A stretch of 53,936 nucleotides of DNA, taken from the NCBI RefSeq assembly GCF_004402045.1, contig NZ_SOMG01000006.1, positions 1 through 53,936 of the forward strand, written 5' to 3'. A program made the translations under genes and the position numbers. The notes under the pieces are model-generated. The model was not told the DNA's origin. It did not search any database and worked only from the letters and a program-made list of their open reading frames with translations. Positions 1-12,761 of this stretch are shown here, piece after piece. The stretch is from Lelliottia nimipressuralis (lineage in GTDB: Bacteria > Pseudomonadota > Gammaproteobacteria > Enterobacterales > Enterobacteriaceae). Positions within the stretch are counted from its first letter, which is position 1. Each line of letters opens with the position of its first letter.

Positions 1-133
1 TTTTTTTTTGGTGTCGTCATGTTTTTTAACTATTGATTAACGAAATTGCCGGGTGGGGGGGGCCCCCCACCCCCCCCCAAACTCTGGTGTCCGCGCCCCC
101 CCGCCCCCCCCCCCCGCCACCGGGCAAAACGAA
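1..133. other. Low-complexity window edge, probable assembly artefact
   Basis: The stretch opens with a T run and then alternates long G and C homopolymers (about 54-116), unlike anything else in the window. The last bases before the alx stop look like the beginning of a REP palindrome. No gene is supported here; the homopolymers are probably low-quality contig-end sequence. Confidence 0.7.
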
Positions 134-1099
134 CTAAACCTGCTGCTTCTTATCGTGCTGGCGGTTAACCCAGGTATTGATAATCAGCGTCACGATCAGA
201 ATGCCAAACACCACGCCGAGCGAAATGGCGATTGGGATGTGGTAGAAATCGACAATCAGCATCTTGATACCGATAAACACCAGAATCACCGACAGGCCGT
301 ACTTCAGCATCGAGAAGCGCTCTGCCGCGCCAGCCAGCAGGAAGTACATGGCACGCAGACCGAGGATCGCGAACAGGTTTGAGGTCAGGACGATGAACGG
401 GTCGGTTGTCACCGCGAAAATAGCCGGGATGCTGTCTACGGCAAAAATCACGTCGCTGAGCTCCACCAGAATCAGCACCAGCAGCAGCGGGGTGGCAAAC
501 AGCAGACCGTTCTTGCGCACGAAGAAGTGCTCGCTCTCAATCTTGTCGGTCATGCGCAGATGTCCACGGATCCACTTCACCAGCGGACGATCGCCAATCG
601 CGGAGCCGTCCTCTTTCGCCAGCGCCATCTTGATCCCGGTGAACAGCAGGAACGCGCCGAAGACGTACAGCAGCCATTCGAACTGGGTGATCAGCCAGCT
701 GCCGGCGAAGATCATAATGGTACGCAGAACAATGGCACCCAGCACGCCGTAGACCAGCACGCGGCGCTGCAGGGCAGCAGGCACGGCAAAGTAGCTGAAC
801 AGCATCAGCCAGACGAAGACGTTATCCACCGCCAGGGCTTTTTCAATCAGATAACCGGTGAGGAAGGCGAGCGCCTGCGGATCGGCCACCGCCCGGCCTT
901 CGGTCGAGGCCAGATACCACCAGAAGGCAGCACAGAACAGCAGGGAAAGGGTAACCCACACCAGGGACCAGGCGGCGGCCTGCTTCATGGTCATGCCGTG
1001 TGCGCCGCGACGCCCCTGCAAAAAGAGGTCGATCGCCAGCATGATGAGCACGACAACCGCGAATCCGCCCCACAACATTGGAGTGCCGACAGAATGCAT
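134..1099 (-). CDS. alx: Alx, TerC-family inner-membrane Mn exporter
   Basis: The product is a polytopic inner-membrane protein of the TerC/Alx family, 321 aa like E. coli Alx, which exports manganese and is induced at alkaline pH. The sequence shows repeated hydrophobic helices and the family's acidic membrane motifs, [12 protein letters not shown] near residue 82 and [11 protein letters not shown] near residue 212. The frame is open nine codons further upstream, but the ATG at 1099 has an AAGGA box just upstream and gives the standard N-terminus (MHSVGTP), so I place the start there. A Mn-sensing leader lies immediately upstream, and ygjR follows as in E. coli. The downstream end runs into the damaged window edge. 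Confidence 0.95.
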   Translation of the reverse strand: MHSVGTPMLWGGFAVVVLIMLAIDLFLQGRRGAHGMTMKQAAAWSLVWVTLSLLFCAAFWWYLASTEGRAVADPQALAFLTGYLIEKALAVDNVFVWLMLFSYFAVPAALQRRVLVYGVLGAIVLRTIMIFAGSWLITQFEWLLYVFGAFLLFTGIKMALAKEDGSAIGDRPLVKWIRGHLRMTDKIESEHFFVRKNGLLFATPLLLVLILVELSDVIFAVDSIPAIFAVTTDPFIVLTSNLFAILGLRAMYFLLAGAAERFSMLKYGLSVILVFIGIKMLIVDFYHIPIAISLGVVFGILIVTLIINTWVNRQHDKKQQV

Positions 1100-1115
1100 A
1101 CTATTTTCCTTACAC

Positions 1116-1290
1116 ATAAAAAACAAAAACGGCCATGGTCAGAAGACGATAGCCGTTAGCTTTTTATGCATAGACCTCGCCTTCCGGCAAGGTCTCACTT
1201 ACAACCACGAGGGTTGCCCGGCGACCGGATGCGGTATTACACGCATCGTAATGACGATCCACCGACGAAGAAGTTACTCCCCTTTGCAGG
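1116..1290 (-). promoter_or_regulatory. yybP-ykoY (PRE) manganese riboswitch with terminator
   Basis: Read on the minus strand, the alx leader contains the conserved elements of the yybP-ykoY/PRE motif: an AAAGGGGAGTA segment near 1280, an ACCCTCGTGGTTGTAAGTGAG core near 1195-1215 and a strong hairpin around 1167-1190. It ends in an intrinsic terminator whose arms AACGGC/GCCGTT precede a T-rich run at 1116-1130. In E. coli this element senses Mn2+ and alkaline pH and controls both transcription read-through and alx translation. Assignment is from motif recognition, not a covariance search. Confidence 0.85.
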
Positions 1291-1350
1291 TAACAAAATA
1301 TGTCAGACCATTGGTTTCGTCAATGGTCTGCGCCGTTTCATTACACAGCT

Positions 1351-2349
1351 TTACGCGATGGCTTCCGCGTTCACGCCGTCTGCCGGGAACACCACGCCGG
1401 TCTGACGGCGGATCTCCGTTTGCAGTTTCGCCGTGGTGCGGCTCACCGCGAGACCCGGGTGATTCACTTCGTTGTCTTCCACCAGACGGGCAAAGACCTC
1501 TGCCTCATAGAGCATAGTGTTAATATGCTGAGGCTGCGTCAGCTCCTGCGCTTTACCGCCGCGCGGTACCACGCTTACTTTCTGGCATTCGGAGATCTTC
1601 TCGATAACCAGCGAGCCGGCTTCGCCCTGAATCTCGCTTGGCAGTACGGAATCACTGACTTTGGAGTGCTGCAGCGTGACGCTGAAATCACCGTAATCCA
1701 GCACCACGAGCCCGTGCGCATCCACGCCGCTCTCCAGCAGGCTGGCGGTGGCGGTGACGCCGTGCGGCTCGCCCCACAGCGCCACGGCGGAGGCCAGGCA
1801 ATAGAAACCGATATCCATAATCGAGCCGTTAGAGAAGGCCGGGTTAAAGGTATTTGGATTTTCACCGTCGAGGTAGCGCTGGTAGCGCGACGAGTACTGG
1901 CAGTAGTTGATAAAGGCTTTACGCACTTTGCCAATTTTCGGCAGCGACTGCTGCAACAGCAGGAAATTCGGCAGGCTGGCGGTTTTGAACGCTTCGAACA
2001 GCACCACCTGGTTTTCGCGGGCAAGTGCGATGGCGGCTTCCACTTCCTGGATATTCGACGCCAGCGGCTTCTCGCAAATCACATGCTTTTTATGGCTGAG
2101 GAACAGCTTCGTTTGCGGGAAGTGCAGGGAATTCGGGCTGGCGATATACACCGCGTCAATGGCGTCGCTTTGCGCCATTTCATCAAGCGAAGTGAAGAGA
2201 TGCTCAACGAGGTAATCGTTGGCAAAACTCTGCGCCTGCTCAAGGCTGCGGGAATAGACTGCGGTAAGTTTAAGTTTGCCGGTTTCGTGGGCGGCGTCGA
2301 CGAACTGGCGTGTGATCCAGTTCGTACCAATGACTGCGAAACGTATCAT
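1351..2349 (-). CDS. ygjR: YgjR, Gfo/Idh/MocA-family oxidoreductase
   Basis: The 332-aa protein has an N-terminal Rossmann nucleotide-binding fold (FAVIGTNWITRQ at residues 4-15) and the family motif ICEKPLASN near residue 90, whose lysine-proline pair contacts the nicotinamide in Gfo/Idh/MocA dehydrogenases. It matches E. coli YgjR closely through most of its length and sits beside alx as in E. coli. The substrate is unknown. The ATG at 2349 is the only sensible start and gives the canonical N-terminus. Confidence 0.9.
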   Translation of the reverse strand: MIRFAVIGTNWITRQFVDAAHETGKLKLTAVYSRSLEQAQSFANDYLVEHLFTSLDEMAQSDAIDAVYIASPNSLHFPQTKLFLSHKKHVICEKPLASNIQEVEAAIALARENQVVLFEAFKTASLPNFLLLQQSLPKIGKVRKAFINYCQYSSRYQRYLDGENPNTFNPAFSNGSIMDIGFYCLASAVALWGEPHGVTATASLLESGVDAHGLVVLDYGDFSVTLQHSKVSDSVLPSEIQGEAGSLVIEKISECQKVSVVPRGGKAQELTQPQHINTMLYEAEVFARLVEDNEVNHPGLAVSRTTAKLQTEIRRQTGVVFPADGVNAEAIA

Positions 2350-2419
2350 AAACGTTTACGTACTCCGTAGCGGGGAACCTTTAGCCACTGTAGCACGTCA
2401 TCATGACAATTCGCGTGCG

Positions 2420-2923
2420 CTATTCCGCATTACCATTTAACGATAAATGCGTAAGCCACAAGCGGGTATCAAACTCCAGCTGATGATACTGCGGCTCCAT
2501 GTGGCAGCACAGGGAGTAGAACGCTTTGTCGTGCTCTTTCTCTTTCAGGTGCGCCAGCTCATGGACGACAATCATCCGCAGAAAGGCTTCCGGTGCGTTA
2601 CGGAACACCGTCGCGACGCGGATCTCGGCCTTCGCTTTCAGCTTGCCGCCCTGTACGCGGGAGATGGCGGTGTGCAGGCCGAGCGCGTTTTTCAGCACGT
2701 GGATCTTGTTGTCATACATCACCTTGTTGATCGGCGGCGCGCTCTTCAGATAGCGGCTTTTCAGATCCTGCGTATACTGCCAGAGGGCTTTATCGGTCGC
2801 GAAATCGTGGGTGCCGGGATAGCGTTTTTCCAGCACCGCGCCGAGCTTCTGCCCGGCAATCAGGCTGCGAACCTGAGAAAGTAAATGCTCCGGGTAGCCC
2901 TGGAGATAAGTAAGTTGGTTCAT
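2420..2923 (-). CDS. ygjP: YgjP, WLM-type metallohydrolase
   Basis: A 167-aa soluble protein of the YgjP/WLM metallopeptidase-like family. The zinc motif HELAH lies near residues 121-125, followed by a downstream histidine in CCHMEP. Length and sequence agree with E. coli YgjP, for which UTP pyrophosphatase activity has been reported; that activity is from memory. The frame can begin one codon earlier at TTG (2926), but the ATG at 2923 matches the family N-terminus. It is divergent from rlmG, with about 80 bp between the two genes. Confidence 0.88.
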   Translation of the reverse strand: MNQLTYLQGYPEHLLSQVRSLIAGQKLGAVLEKRYPGTHDFATDKALWQYTQDLKSRYLKSAPPINKVMYDNKIHVLKNALGLHTAISRVQGGKLKAKAEIRVATVFRNAPEAFLRMIVVHELAHLKEKEHDKAFYSLCCHMEPQYHQLEFDTRLWLTHLSLNGNAE

Positions 2924-3006
2924 CAACGCCCCAAATCGACAATAAAACGGGTATACTCACGCACCCTTTTCAGGGATACGCCAAATTTTACCATTCAGGA
3001 GGGCCG

Positions 3007-4143
3007 ATGAGCCACTTAGACAACGGTTTCCGTTCACTCAACCTTAAACGTTTCCCGGAAACGGACGACGTCAACCCGCTTATGGCGTGGGAAGCGGCGG
3101 ATGAATATTTGCTGCAGCAGTTGGATGAGACTGAAATCCGCGGCCCGGTTCTGATCCTGAATGATGCCTTTGGCGCGTTGGGCTGTGCGCTGGCGGAACA
3201 CGCGCCTTACAGCATCGGCGATTCCTACCTGAGCGAGCTGGCGACGCGTGAAAACCTGCGCCATAACGATATCGAAGAATCCAGCGTGAAGTTTCTCGAC
3301 AGCACCGCGGAGTACCCGCAGGTGCCGGGCGTGGTACTGATTAAAGTGCCAAAAACCATGGCGCTGCTGGAGCAACAGCTGCGCGCGCTGCGTAAGGTCG
3401 TGACGCCAGAAACCCGCATCATCGCGGGTGCCAAAGCGCGCGATATCCACACCTCGACGCTGGAGCTGTTTGAGAAAGTCCTTGGCCCAACCACCACGAC
3501 GCTGGCGTGGAAAAAAGCGCGCCTGATCAACTGTACCTTCAGTGCGCCGGAGCTGGCTGACGCGCCAGAGACCCTGAGCTGGAGGCTGGAAGGCACAGAC
3601 TGGACCATCCACAACCACGCAAACGTCTTCTCCCGCACCGGTCTGGATATCGGCGCGCGTTTCTTTATTGAAAATCTGCCGGAAAATCTGGAAGGGGAAA
3701 TCGTCGATCTGGGCTGCGGTAACGGCGTGATTGGCCTGACGCTGCTGGCGAAGAACCCGGAAGCCAGCGTGGTATTCAGCGACGAATCGCCAATGGCGGT
3801 GGCGTCAAGCCGTCTGAATGTGGAAACCAACATGCCGGAAGCGCTTGATCGCTGCGAATTTATGATCAACAACGCGCTGTCGGGCGTAGAGCCTTTCCGT
3901 TTCAACGCGGTGTTCTGTAACCCGCCGTTCCACCAGAAGCATGCCCTGACGGATAACGTCGCCTGGGAGATGTTCCACCATGCGCGCCGCTGCCTGAAGA
4001 TTAACGGCGAGCTGTACATCGTGGCAAACCGCCACCTGGACTACTTCCACAAGCTGAAGAAGATTTTCGGTAACTGCGTCACCATTGCGACCAACAACAA
4101 GTTTGTGGTGCTGAAAGCGGTGAAGCTGGGTCGTCGTCGCTAA
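3007..4143 (+). CDS. rlmG: RlmG, 23S rRNA (guanine-1835-N2) methyltransferase
   Basis: A 378-aa SAM-dependent methyltransferase, the same length as E. coli RlmG (YgjO), which makes m2G1835 in 23S rRNA. It has the two-part RlmC/RlmG-type build: a degenerate N-terminal methyltransferase-like half and an active C-terminal half, with the SAM-binding loop [11 protein letters not shown] near residues 233-243 and the catalytic NPPF at residues 305-308. An AGGAGGG ribosome-binding site lies right before the ATG. The gene is transcribed divergently from ygjP and followed by a REP pair. Confidence 0.95.
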   Translation: MSHLDNGFRSLNLKRFPETDDVNPLMAWEAADEYLLQQLDETEIRGPVLILNDAFGALGCALAEHAPYSIGDSYLSELATRENLRHNDIEESSVKFLDSTAEYPQVPGVVLIKVPKTMALLEQQLRALRKVVTPETRIIAGAKARDIHTSTLELFEKVLGPTTTTLAWKKARLINCTFSAPELADAPETLSWRLEGTDWTIHNHANVFSRTGLDIGARFFIENLPENLEGEIVDLGCGNGVIGLTLLAKNPEASVVFSDESPMAVASSRLNVETNMPEALDRCEFMINNALSGVEPFRFNAVFCNPPFHQKHALTDNVAWEMFHHARRCLKINGELYIVANRHLDYFHKLKKIFGNCVTIATNNKFVVLKAVKLGRRR

Positions 4144-4165
4144 GATTAGGTATGTGCGGCCTGAT

Positions 4166-4240
4166 GCCCGGTGGCGCTTCGCTTACCGGGCCTACAATGG
4201 CCTCGAACCCGTAGGCCGGGCAAGCGCAGCGCCGCCCGGC
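4166..4240. repeat. REP/BIME palindromic pair between rlmG and fadH
   Basis: Two REP-type units face each other: GCCCGGTGGCGCTTCGCTTA at 4166 onward and its inverse near 4211-4240 (GTAGGCCGGGCAAGCGCAGC onward). The same unit recurs at 14956-15034 and 17240-17313. It lies between two convergent genes and could act as a shared transcript end. Confidence 0.85.
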
Positions 4241-4246
4241 AATGCC

Positions 4247-6312
<2,066 letters not shown>

Positions 6313-6391
6313 ACTAATTTAGCCAGCAGGGAGTAAAAGGGAAAAGGGGAATGCAGTGATTGTGATGGGATTCAAATATTGGTGTGGCCTG

Positions 6392-6475
6392 ATGCCCTCA
6401 CCCTAACCCTCTCCCACAGGGAGAGGGGACTTAATCTCCCTCTCCCTTAGGGAGAGGGCCGGGGTGAGGGGGATG
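6392..6475. repeat. 80-bp inverted repeat that overlaps the lsrK 3' end
   Basis: Arms CCCTCACCCTAACCCTCTCC (left) and its near-complement GGGAGAGGGCCGGGGTGAGG (right) enclose two smaller GGGAGAGGG hairpins. This is a familiar interspersed palindrome of gamma-proteobacterial genomes. Its right arm runs into the last codons of lsrK and supplies a new stop codon. Confidence 0.8.
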
Positions 6476-8042
6476 CCCGCACCAGCCCCGGTGCCTGCCA
6501 CATTGACGTCGTCAGCCCGCTGTCCACCAGCCCAAGCTGGTCGGCGTACACCGCCTGCCACTTCTGCATCATACCGTCGTAGAGCTCGCGGTGCTGCGGG
6601 TTCGGCGTAAACTCGCGGCTCCATTTCACCAGCTGCTCGCCCGTCGAGGCCATATCCGCAAACAGCCCCGCGCCTGTTCCGGCCGCGATGGCGCAGCCCA
6701 GCGCGGTTGCCTCTTTCACTTCCGGAACGCGCACCGGCAGGCCGGTGACGTCGCTTAAAATCTGGCTCCACAGGGCACCTTTTGACCCGCCGCCCGCAAA
6801 GACCAGGCTTTCAAACGTCACGCCGGAAAAGCGCGATATCTGCGCCAGGTTACAGGCCGAGACAATCGCCGCGTTCTCTTCCAGCGCGCGGAATAGCGTC
6901 GCTTTGTTGCATTTTTCCGGGTCGATGGAGAGGTTAATAAACGACGGTGCGGCGTGGTACCACTGCTTAAAATGCATCGCGTCGGAGAAGATCGGCATCA
7001 CTCCGTGAGACCCCGCTGGAACCCGGCTGGCCATCTCTTCCAGCAGGGAATAAGTGTCCATTCCCATCCGCTCGGCAATCAGTTTTTCTTCGGCACAAAA
7101 GGCGTCGCGGAACCAGCGCATGGTCAGCCCGGTAAAGAAGCTGATTGACTCCGCCTGCGCCATACCGGGGATCACATGCGGGTTCACGCGGATGTTCATG
7201 TCAGGGTCGGTGCGCACCTGCGGCAGGTTCACTACCTGCTGCCAGAAGGTGCCGCCCAGCACCGCCGTTTGCCCGGCGCGCACCACGCCCAGCCCCAGAC
7301 AGCCCAGCTGCACGTCGCCGCCGCCCATCACTACCGGCGTGCCCTCGCGCAGGCCGCTCTGCTGTGCGGCTTCATGGGTAATGGCACCCAGCACGGTGCC
7401 GGTCTCTTTCACCGGTGAGAGGATATCGGCCCGCAGCCCGGCCATGTCCAGCAGCGCCGGACGCCAGTCGCGGGAGAAGAGGTCCAGCATGCCGGTGGTG
7501 CCCGCATTGGACGGGTCGACCGCCAGCTCGCCGGAAAGCTTCGCTGCCAGCCAGTCGCTGATCATGGTGATGGTGGCGGCCTTGCGGTAAATATCCGGAC
7601 GATGGTGTGCCAGCCACAGCAGGCGCGGCATCGCGCTCAGGGCTAGCGTTTGTCCTGAAACCTCATACACTTCGGATTCAAATCGGTCGTCGTGGATCTC
7701 TTTGAGCTCCGACACCTCGCGGCTGGCGCGGGCATCGACGTTGGCGCAGGCCCAGATGGCCTCGCCGTTGCGGTCATACAGCACAATGCCTTCGCGCATA
7801 GAGCAGCAGGCGACGGACTGGATATCCGCCGCGCTCAGATGGGCGCGATCCAGCGCCTGATGAATGCACTGACAGGCCAGCCGCCAGTTGGTCTGCAGAT
7901 CAAACTCCATCGAGCCCGGCACATTTTCCACGCTCAGGTGCTTCCACTCGGCCTGACCAACGGCAATCTGGTTGCCCTGTAAATCGAAAATAACGGCGCG
8001 AACGCTGCCTGTCCCTGCATCTAACGCTAAAAGGTAACTCAT
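6447..8042 (-). CDS. lsrK: LsrK, autoinducer-2 kinase
   Basis: An FGGY-family carbohydrate kinase of 531 aa that phosphorylates incoming AI-2 (DPD) to phospho-AI-2, the inducer that releases LsrR. The N-terminal phosphate-binding motif [12 protein letters not shown], the SMREGIVLY segment and the C-terminal [14 protein letters not shown]-binding loop all match LsrK. Relative to E. coli LsrK it lacks about 14 N-terminal residues. It also carries roughly 9-11 extra C-terminal residues ([11 protein letters not shown]) after the usual APGL end, encoded by the inverted repeat at 6392-6475. It lies 32 bp downstream of lsrR on the same strand, probably in one transcript. Confidence 0.95.
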   Translation of the reverse strand: MSYLLALDAGTGSVRAVIFDLQGNQIAVGQAEWKHLSVENVPGSMEFDLQTNWRLACQCIHQALDRAHLSAADIQSVACCSMREGIVLYDRNGEAIWACANVDARASREVSELKEIHDDRFESEVYEVSGQTLALSAMPRLLWLAHHRPDIYRKAATITMISDWLAAKLSGELAVDPSNAGTTGMLDLFSRDWRPALLDMAGLRADILSPVKETGTVLGAITHEAAQQSGLREGTPVVMGGGDVQLGCLGLGVVRAGQTAVLGGTFWQQVVNLPQVRTDPDMNIRVNPHVIPGMAQAESISFFTGLTMRWFRDAFCAEEKLIAERMGMDTYSLLEEMASRVPAGSHGVMPIFSDAMHFKQWYHAAPSFINLSIDPEKCNKATLFRALEENAAIVSACNLAQISRFSGVTFESLVFAGGGSKGALWSQILSDVTGLPVRVPEVKEATALGCAIAAGTGAGLFADMASTGEQLVKWSREFTPNPQHRELYDGMMQKWQAVYADQLGLVDSGLTTSMWQAPGLVRASPSPRPSP

Positions 8043-8074
8043 GAGCTTGCCTCGTGTCAGGCGCAGGGCTGCTC

Positions 8075-9046
8075 TTATCCGGCCAGAGCCAGCACCGCGC
8101 GGGCTGTCGTCTCTTCCGTCACCAGGCCATTGATACGGCGACCTTTCAGTGCGGCATAAATCGCATCGGCTTTCTCTTCACCTCCGGCCACGCCAACGAT
8201 GGTCGGCAGCTGCGCCAGTTCATCGAGGGTGACGCCCAGTAATTCTTTGTGGATCTCCAGCTCCTCGACGCATTCGCCTTCGGCATTGAGGAAATAGCCG
8301 AGGATGTCGCCGACCGCGCCTTTGCGGGCGTACATCAGCTGCTCGCCTTCGCTGATGTAGCCGGAGCGCAGGATGGTGGCGTCACGGCGCTGGTTCACCG
8401 AACCAATGCCGACCACAGCCACGTCGGCAGCGGTGGCGGCGAGGATCACGTCCCGCACGCTGGTCTCGTGCTTTAAGATCTCCGCAACGGAGGCGGAGGA
8501 CACGCGAAGCGGGGCGGGGATCATGCTCACGCTGCAGGCCGCATCCAGCTGGCCGATACCCGTCATGTAAGGCCCCACACCGCCGGAAAGCGTCACCAGT
8601 CGGATCTGCTGCGAACTGATAAAGCCGCTTAAGTGCTGCAGGCTGCTCATGGTGGTTTCACCAAACCCCACCGCTAACAGCTGGCCGGGCTCCAGCACGC
8701 CCATCAGCGACTGCGCTGCGCCTATGCCTAACCGCACGTTCATCGGCGGGGTATTTAGCGCGGGCATCACGCGTACCAGCTTTAATCCAAAGCGCTGCTG
8801 GAGCTCGGTTTCCAGCGCCAGACAGCCCTCGTAACGGGAGTTGATCTGCACCCGGATCACCCCGGACTGGCGGCCTTTCTCCAGCAGGCGTGAAATCTTC
8901 AGGCGCGGCAGCCCGAGCCGCTCACCAATGTCGTTCTGGGTTAATCCGTCGTGGTAGTAACACCATGCCACGCGCGCTACCAGCTCCTCTTCCGCCAGTG
9001 CCAGCCCGGCAAACCGTCCTTCTTCCGCAGTGCGTTTATCGCTCAT
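8075..9046 (-). CDS. lsrR: LsrR, AI-2-responsive repressor
   Basis: A SorC/DeoR-type regulator of 323 aa (E. coli LsrR is 317). The N-terminal helix-turn-helix includes [20 protein letters not shown] (about residues 31-50). The C-terminal sugar-binding domain binds phospho-AI-2. The frame is open for 52 more codons upstream, but the ATG at 9046 gives the normal N-terminus and leaves the operator region outside the gene. It represses the divergent lsrACDBFG operon and probably itself. Confidence 0.93.
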   Translation of the reverse strand: MSDKRTAEEGRFAGLALAEEELVARVAWCYYHDGLTQNDIGERLGLPRLKISRLLEKGRQSGVIRVQINSRYEGCLALETELQQRFGLKLVRVMPALNTPPMNVRLGIGAAQSLMGVLEPGQLLAVGFGETTMSSLQHLSGFISSQQIRLVTLSGGVGPYMTGIGQLDAACSVSMIPAPLRVSSASVAEILKHETSVRDVILAATAADVAVVGIGSVNQRRDATILRSGYISEGEQLMYARKGAVGDILGYFLNAEGECVEELEIHKELLGVTLDELAQLPTIVGVAGGEEKADAIYAALKGRRINGLVTEETTARAVLALAG

Positions 9047-9048
9047 AA

Positions 9049-9082
9049 TTGAACTCTTATAAAAATTTAGATCATATGTTCG
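9049..9082. promoter_or_regulatory. Operator-like inverted repeat at the lsrR start
   Basis: TTGAAC at 9049-9054 and TGTTCG at 9077-9082 form an interrupted inverted repeat abutting the lsrR start codon. Its reverse complement resembles the repeat at 9214-9248 beside lsrA, including an internal ATCTAAA. It is a candidate LsrR site. Confidence 0.5.
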
Positions 9083-9213
9083 TGATGGCGCGCCTTGAAA
9101 GTGTGAGCCACGCGACAAAACGGATCTTTTAGATTGTTTGAGGCCTGTCTGGATCTTAATCGATAAAACTGTGATCCCTGCACGGTTGTAAATATAGTTC
9201 ACCGTCTACGCTT

Positions 9214-9248
9214 TTGAACATTATTAAATCTAAAAATCATTTGTTCAA
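9214..9248. promoter_or_regulatory. Operator-like inverted repeat at the lsrA start
   Basis: TTGAACA at 9214-9220 and TGTTCAA at 9242-9248 are perfect inverted arms separated by 21 bp, ending 13 bp before the lsrA ATG. The position, just upstream of the ribosome-binding site, and the similar copy on the lsrR side suggest binding by LsrR. Confidence 0.55.
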
Positions 9249-9261
9249 TAGCGGAGCGATG

Positions 9262-10749
9262 ATGACCTCACTTCTTGAAGCGCACGATATCTGCAAGCAG
9301 TTCTCCGGTGTGCCGGTTCTAAAAGGCATTGATTTCACGCTGCTTGCGGGTCAGGTGCATGCGCTGATGGGCGGTAACGGCGCGGGTAAATCGACCCTGA
9401 TGAAGATCATCGCCGGGGTCGAGACGCCGGACAGCGGTGAACTTTCCGTCGAGGGACAGTCATATGCGCGGCTCACGCCTGCGCAGGCGCACAGGTTAGG
9501 CATTTACCTGGTGCCGCAGGAGCCGCTGCTGTTCCCCAACCTGACGGTGAGGGAAAACATCCTCTTTCGCCTGCCGCGTGAAAGGGATCTGGCAACCAGG
9601 CTGGCGGAGAAACTCCAGCAGCTGCAGTGCCCGCTTAATCTCGATGCCGCCGCCAGCACTCTGGAAGTGGCGGATCAGCAGATGGTGGAGATCCTCCGCG
9701 GGCTCATGCGCAACGCAAAGATCCTGATCCTCGATGAACCCACGGCGTCGCTCACGCCGGGCGAAACCGAACGCCTGTTCCGCCAGATCCGCGCGCTGCA
9801 GGCGCTCGGCGTTGGCATTGTCTTTATCTCTCATAAATTGCCGGAAATCCGCCAGCTGGCGAGCCACGTCTCGGTGATGCGCGACGGCGCGGTGGTGCTG
9901 AGCGGCGAAACGGCGCAGTTCGATGATAACGCGCTTATCGCGGCGATGACGCCCGTTAGTCGGGATAAAGGCTTAAGCGACGCGCAAAAACTGTGGCTGG
10001 CGCTGCCGGGCAACCGCCGCACCCAGCCGCAGGATTTCCCGGTGCTGCGCGTGGACGATCTTACCGGGGAGGGGTTTATCGATCTCAGTCTTGAGATCTA
10101 CGCCGGGGAGATCGTTGGTCTGGCCGGGCTGGTGGGATCCGGGCGCACCGAATTTGCCGAAACCCTTTATGGCCTGCGTCCGGCGCGCGGGGGGCGCATC
10201 TGGCTGGAAAACCAGGAGATCACCGGCGATCCGGTGTTTTCCCGGCTGGACAAAGGCCTGGTCTACCTGCCGGAAGACCGGCAGGTTTCCGGCTTGTTCC
10301 TGGATGCGCCGGTTCGCTGGAACACGGTCGCCCTGAACGAGCCATCTCTCTGGCAGCAGCGCAAGCGGGAGTCCGCGGTGGTGGAACGCTATCACCGGGC
10401 GCTGGGGATCAAGCTCAATCATGCGGATCAACCCGTGCGCACGCTCTCAGGCGGTAACCAGCAGAAGGTGCTGCTGGCGCGCTGCCTGGAAGCCAATCCG
10501 CTGCTGCTGATCGTCGATGAACCGACGCGCGGCGTGGACGTGGCGGCGCGCGCCGATATCTATCAATTGCTCAAAAGCGTGGCGGCGCAGAACGTGGCGG
10601 TACTGATGATCTCAAGCGATCTCGATGAGTTTCCGGGACTGGCGGACCGCGTGCTGGTGATGCACCAGGGCGTACTCAGCGGCGAATTGCCGCGCCACGC
10701 CGTCAGCCTCGACAAAATGATGGCGCTGGCATTTGGAGGGCAATCATGA
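9262..10749 (+). CDS. lsrA: LsrA, AI-2 ABC importer ATPase
   Basis: A two-domain sugar-type ABC ATPase of about 495 aa that energises AI-2 import through LsrC/LsrD. The first nucleotide-binding domain has an intact Walker A (GGNGAGKST) and Walker B (ILILDEPTA). The second has the degenerate P-loop GLVGSGRTE usual in this family, the signature LSGGNQQK and the [11 protein letters not shown]alker B. The frame opens at a TTG at 9214, but GGAG at 9253-9256 sits correctly for the ATG at 9262 (or the adjacent one at 9259). The stop overlaps the lsrC start as ATGA. Confidence 0.93.
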   Translation: MTSLLEAHDICKQFSGVPVLKGIDFTLLAGQVHALMGGNGAGKSTLMKIIAGVETPDSGELSVEGQSYARLTPAQAHRLGIYLVPQEPLLFPNLTVRENILFRLPRERDLATRLAEKLQQLQCPLNLDAAASTLEVADQQMVEILRGLMRNAKILILDEPTASLTPGETERLFRQIRALQALGVGIVFISHKLPEIRQLASHVSVMRDGAVVLSGETAQFDDNALIAAMTPVSRDKGLSDAQKLWLALPGNRRTQPQDFPVLRVDDLTGEGFIDLSLEIYAGEIVGLAGLVGSGRTEFAETLYGLRPARGGRIWLENQEITGDPVFSRLDKGLVYLPEDRQVSGLFLDAPVRWNTVALNEPSLWQQRKRESAVVERYHRALGIKLNHADQPVRTLSGGNQQKVLLARCLEANPLLLIVDEPTRGVDVAARADIYQLLKSVAAQNVAVLMISSDLDEFPGLADRVLVMHQGVLSGELPRHAVSLDKMMALAFGGQS

Positions 10750-11777
10750 AGACCTTACTGAAGAACCGCGAGCTGAGCGCCTTTCTTGCCATTCTGGCGC
10801 TGTTCGCCGTGCTGGTGGCGCTGAATCCGTCCTACCTAAGTTTGCAGACGCTGGGGATGATTTTCGCCAGCTCGCAGATCCTGATCCTGCTGGCGCTCGG
10901 CGCCGCGCTGGTGATGTTAACCCGCAATATTGACGTGTCTGTTGGCTCCACCGTGGGGCTTGCTGCCATTGCCGTCGGCGTGGCGCTGAACAGCGGCTAC
11001 AGCCTGCCGGTGGCGATCCTTTTCGCACTGTCGATTGGCGCACTGGCGGGGGCATTCAACGGTTTTCTGGTGGTGGGGCTGCGCATTCCGGCGATTGTCG
11101 CCACCCTCGGTACGTTGGGGTTGTATCGCGGGGGGATGCTGCTCTGGACGGGCGGGAAGTGGATTGAAGGGCTGCCGCCGGGGCTGAAATCCCTCTCAGA
11201 ACCGGTTGCCCCTGGCGTTTCACCGCTCGGTATGGTGGTGCTGTTTTTAGCGGCCACAGGCGCGTGGACGCTGTCGCGCACCGCCTTTGGTCGTGATTTT
11301 TATGCCGTGGGCGATAACCTCGCCGCCGCGCGCCAGCTGGGCGTGGCGGTGAACCGCACGCGGATGATCGCGTTTACGCTCAACGGCATGCTGGCGGCCT
11401 GCGCCGGGATCGTCTTCGCCTCGCAGATTGGCTTTGTACCGAACCAGACCGGCAGCGGGCTGGAGATGAAAGCTATCGCCGCCTGCGTGCTCGGCGGCAT
11501 TTCGCTTTTGGGCGGGACGGGCACGCTGGTTGGCGCGCTGCTCGGCGCCTTCTTCCTGACGCAAATCGATACCGTGCTGGTGCTGTTCAGGCTCCCGGCG
11601 TGGTGGAACGACTTTATCGCCGGGCTGGTGCTGCTGGGCGTGCTGGTGCTCGACGGGCGCCTGCGCCAGGCGCTGGCGCGTCATCAGCGGGCGTTGAAGT
11701 ACAGTCGCTTCCAGCCGGGCAATAAAGGGGGAAAGCACGTCACCCCGTTTCCAAAACGCAAAAAAGAGGTGGCGTAA
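10746..11777 (+). CDS. lsrC: LsrC, AI-2 importer permease
   Basis: A 343-aa RbsC/BPD_transp_2-type permease with about ten hydrophobic helices, forming half of the membrane channel of the AI-2 importer. The family motif [15 protein letters not shown] (about residues 56-70) and the [11 protein letters not shown] loop near residue 249 identify it. It overlaps lsrA by four bases and is followed without a gap by lsrD, so it is translationally coupled on both sides. The C-terminal basic tail is cytoplasmic. Confidence 0.93.
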   Translation: MKTLLKNRELSAFLAILALFAVLVALNPSYLSLQTLGMIFASSQILILLALGAALVMLTRNIDVSVGSTVGLAAIAVGVALNSGYSLPVAILFALSIGALAGAFNGFLVVGLRIPAIVATLGTLGLYRGGMLLWTGGKWIEGLPPGLKSLSEPVAPGVSPLGMVVLFLAATGAWTLSRTAFGRDFYAVGDNLAAARQLGVAVNRTRMIAFTLNGMLAACAGIVFASQIGFVPNQTGSGLEMKAIAACVLGGISLLGGTGTLVGALLGAFFLTQIDTVLVLFRLPAWWNDFIAGLVLLGVLVLDGRLRQALARHQRALKYSRFQPGNKGGKHVTPFPKRKKEVA

Positions 11778-12761
11778 ATGAAGCTTAACTGGGAAAGCGC
11801 GCTGCTGATTTTGCTGGTGCTGGAGATCCTGCTCTTTGGCGCCATCAACCCGCGCATGCTCGACATCAACATGCTGCTGTTCAGCACCAGCGATTTTATC
11901 TGCATCGGCATTGTGGCGCTGCCGCTGACGCTGGTGATCATCAGCGGCGGGATCGACATTTCGCTGGGCTCCACCATTGGCCTGTGCGCCATTGCGCTTG
12001 GGGTGATGATGCAGTCGGGCTGGCCGATGGCGGTCGCCATTCCGCTCACGCTGCTGCTCGGCCTGCTGTGCGGGCTGGTGAACGCGGCGCTGATCCACTA
12101 CACCGGCATCAGCCCCCTGGTGATTACCCTCGGCACGCTGTACCTCTACGGCGGCGGGGCGCTGCTGCTCTCCGGCATGGCTGGCGCGACGGGCTACGAG
12201 GGCATCGGCGGCTTCCCGGACGGCTTTACCGCGTTCGCTAATCTCACCGTTTTAGGGCTGCCGATCCCGCTGGTGCTGTTCGCGGTCATCACCGCCTTCT
12301 TCTGGCTGATTACCCACCGCGGACGCTTTGGCCGCCATCTTTTTTTGATTGGGCAAAACCCGCGCGCGGCACGCTACGCGGCGCTGTCGGTGAACGGCAT
12401 GCCCTATGCGCTGTACGGCCTGGTGGGCGTGGCTTCGGCCATTGCCGCGCTGGTGATGGTCTCCTATTTCGGCTCCGCGCGTTCGGATCTGGGGCGCGAT
12501 CTGCTGATGCCTGCGCTCACCGCCGCGGTGCTCGGTGGGGCGAATATCTATGGCGGTTCCGGTTCGGTTGTCGGTACCGCGCTGGCGGCGCTGCTGGTCG
12601 GCTACCTGCAACAGGGTTTACAGATGGTCGGCATCCCCAACCAGGTGTCGAGCGCGCTGTCAGGGGCGCTGCTGGTTGTGGTGGTGATGGGACGTTCGCT
12701 GAGTCTGCACCGTGAATGGGTGCGCAATATCTTCCTGAAAACTACCCGGAGCGTAAGATGA
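11778..12761 (+). CDS. lsrD: LsrD, AI-2 importer permease
   Basis: The second permease of the AI-2 ABC importer, 327 aa, paralogous to LsrC. It shares the [15 protein letters not shown] motif near residue 53 and [13 protein letters not shown] near residue 254. The ATG follows the lsrC TAA directly, and its own TGA overlaps the ATG of lsrB, which fits tight co-translation in the lsr operon. Confidence 0.93.
   Translation: MKLNWESALLILLVLEILLFGAINPRMLDINMLLFSTSDFICIGIVALPLTLVIISGGIDISLGSTIGLCAIALGVMMQSGWPMAVAIPLTLLLGLLCGLVNAALIHYTGISPLVITLGTLYLYGGGALLLSGMAGATGYEGIGGFPDGFTAFANLTVLGLPIPLVLFAVITAFFWLITHRGRFGRHLFLIGQNPRAARYAALSVNGMPYALYGLVGVASAIAALVMVSYFGSARSDLGRDLLMPALTAAVLGGANIYGGSGSVVGTALAALLVGYLQQGLQMVGIPNQVSSALSGALLVVVVMGRSLSLHREWVRNIFLKTTRSVR

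Noticed and set aside
54..120. G/C homopolymer tracts as a structured regulatory element
   Set aside because: Nothing conserved is recognisable, and their position at the window edge makes sequencing or assembly error the simpler explanation.
9114..9190. Possible CRP sites between lsrR and lsrA (TGTGAGCCACGCGACA, TGTGATCCCTGCACGG)
   Set aside because: One half-site of each matches well, but the second halves have two or more mismatches. CRP control is likely by analogy but not shown by these sequences.
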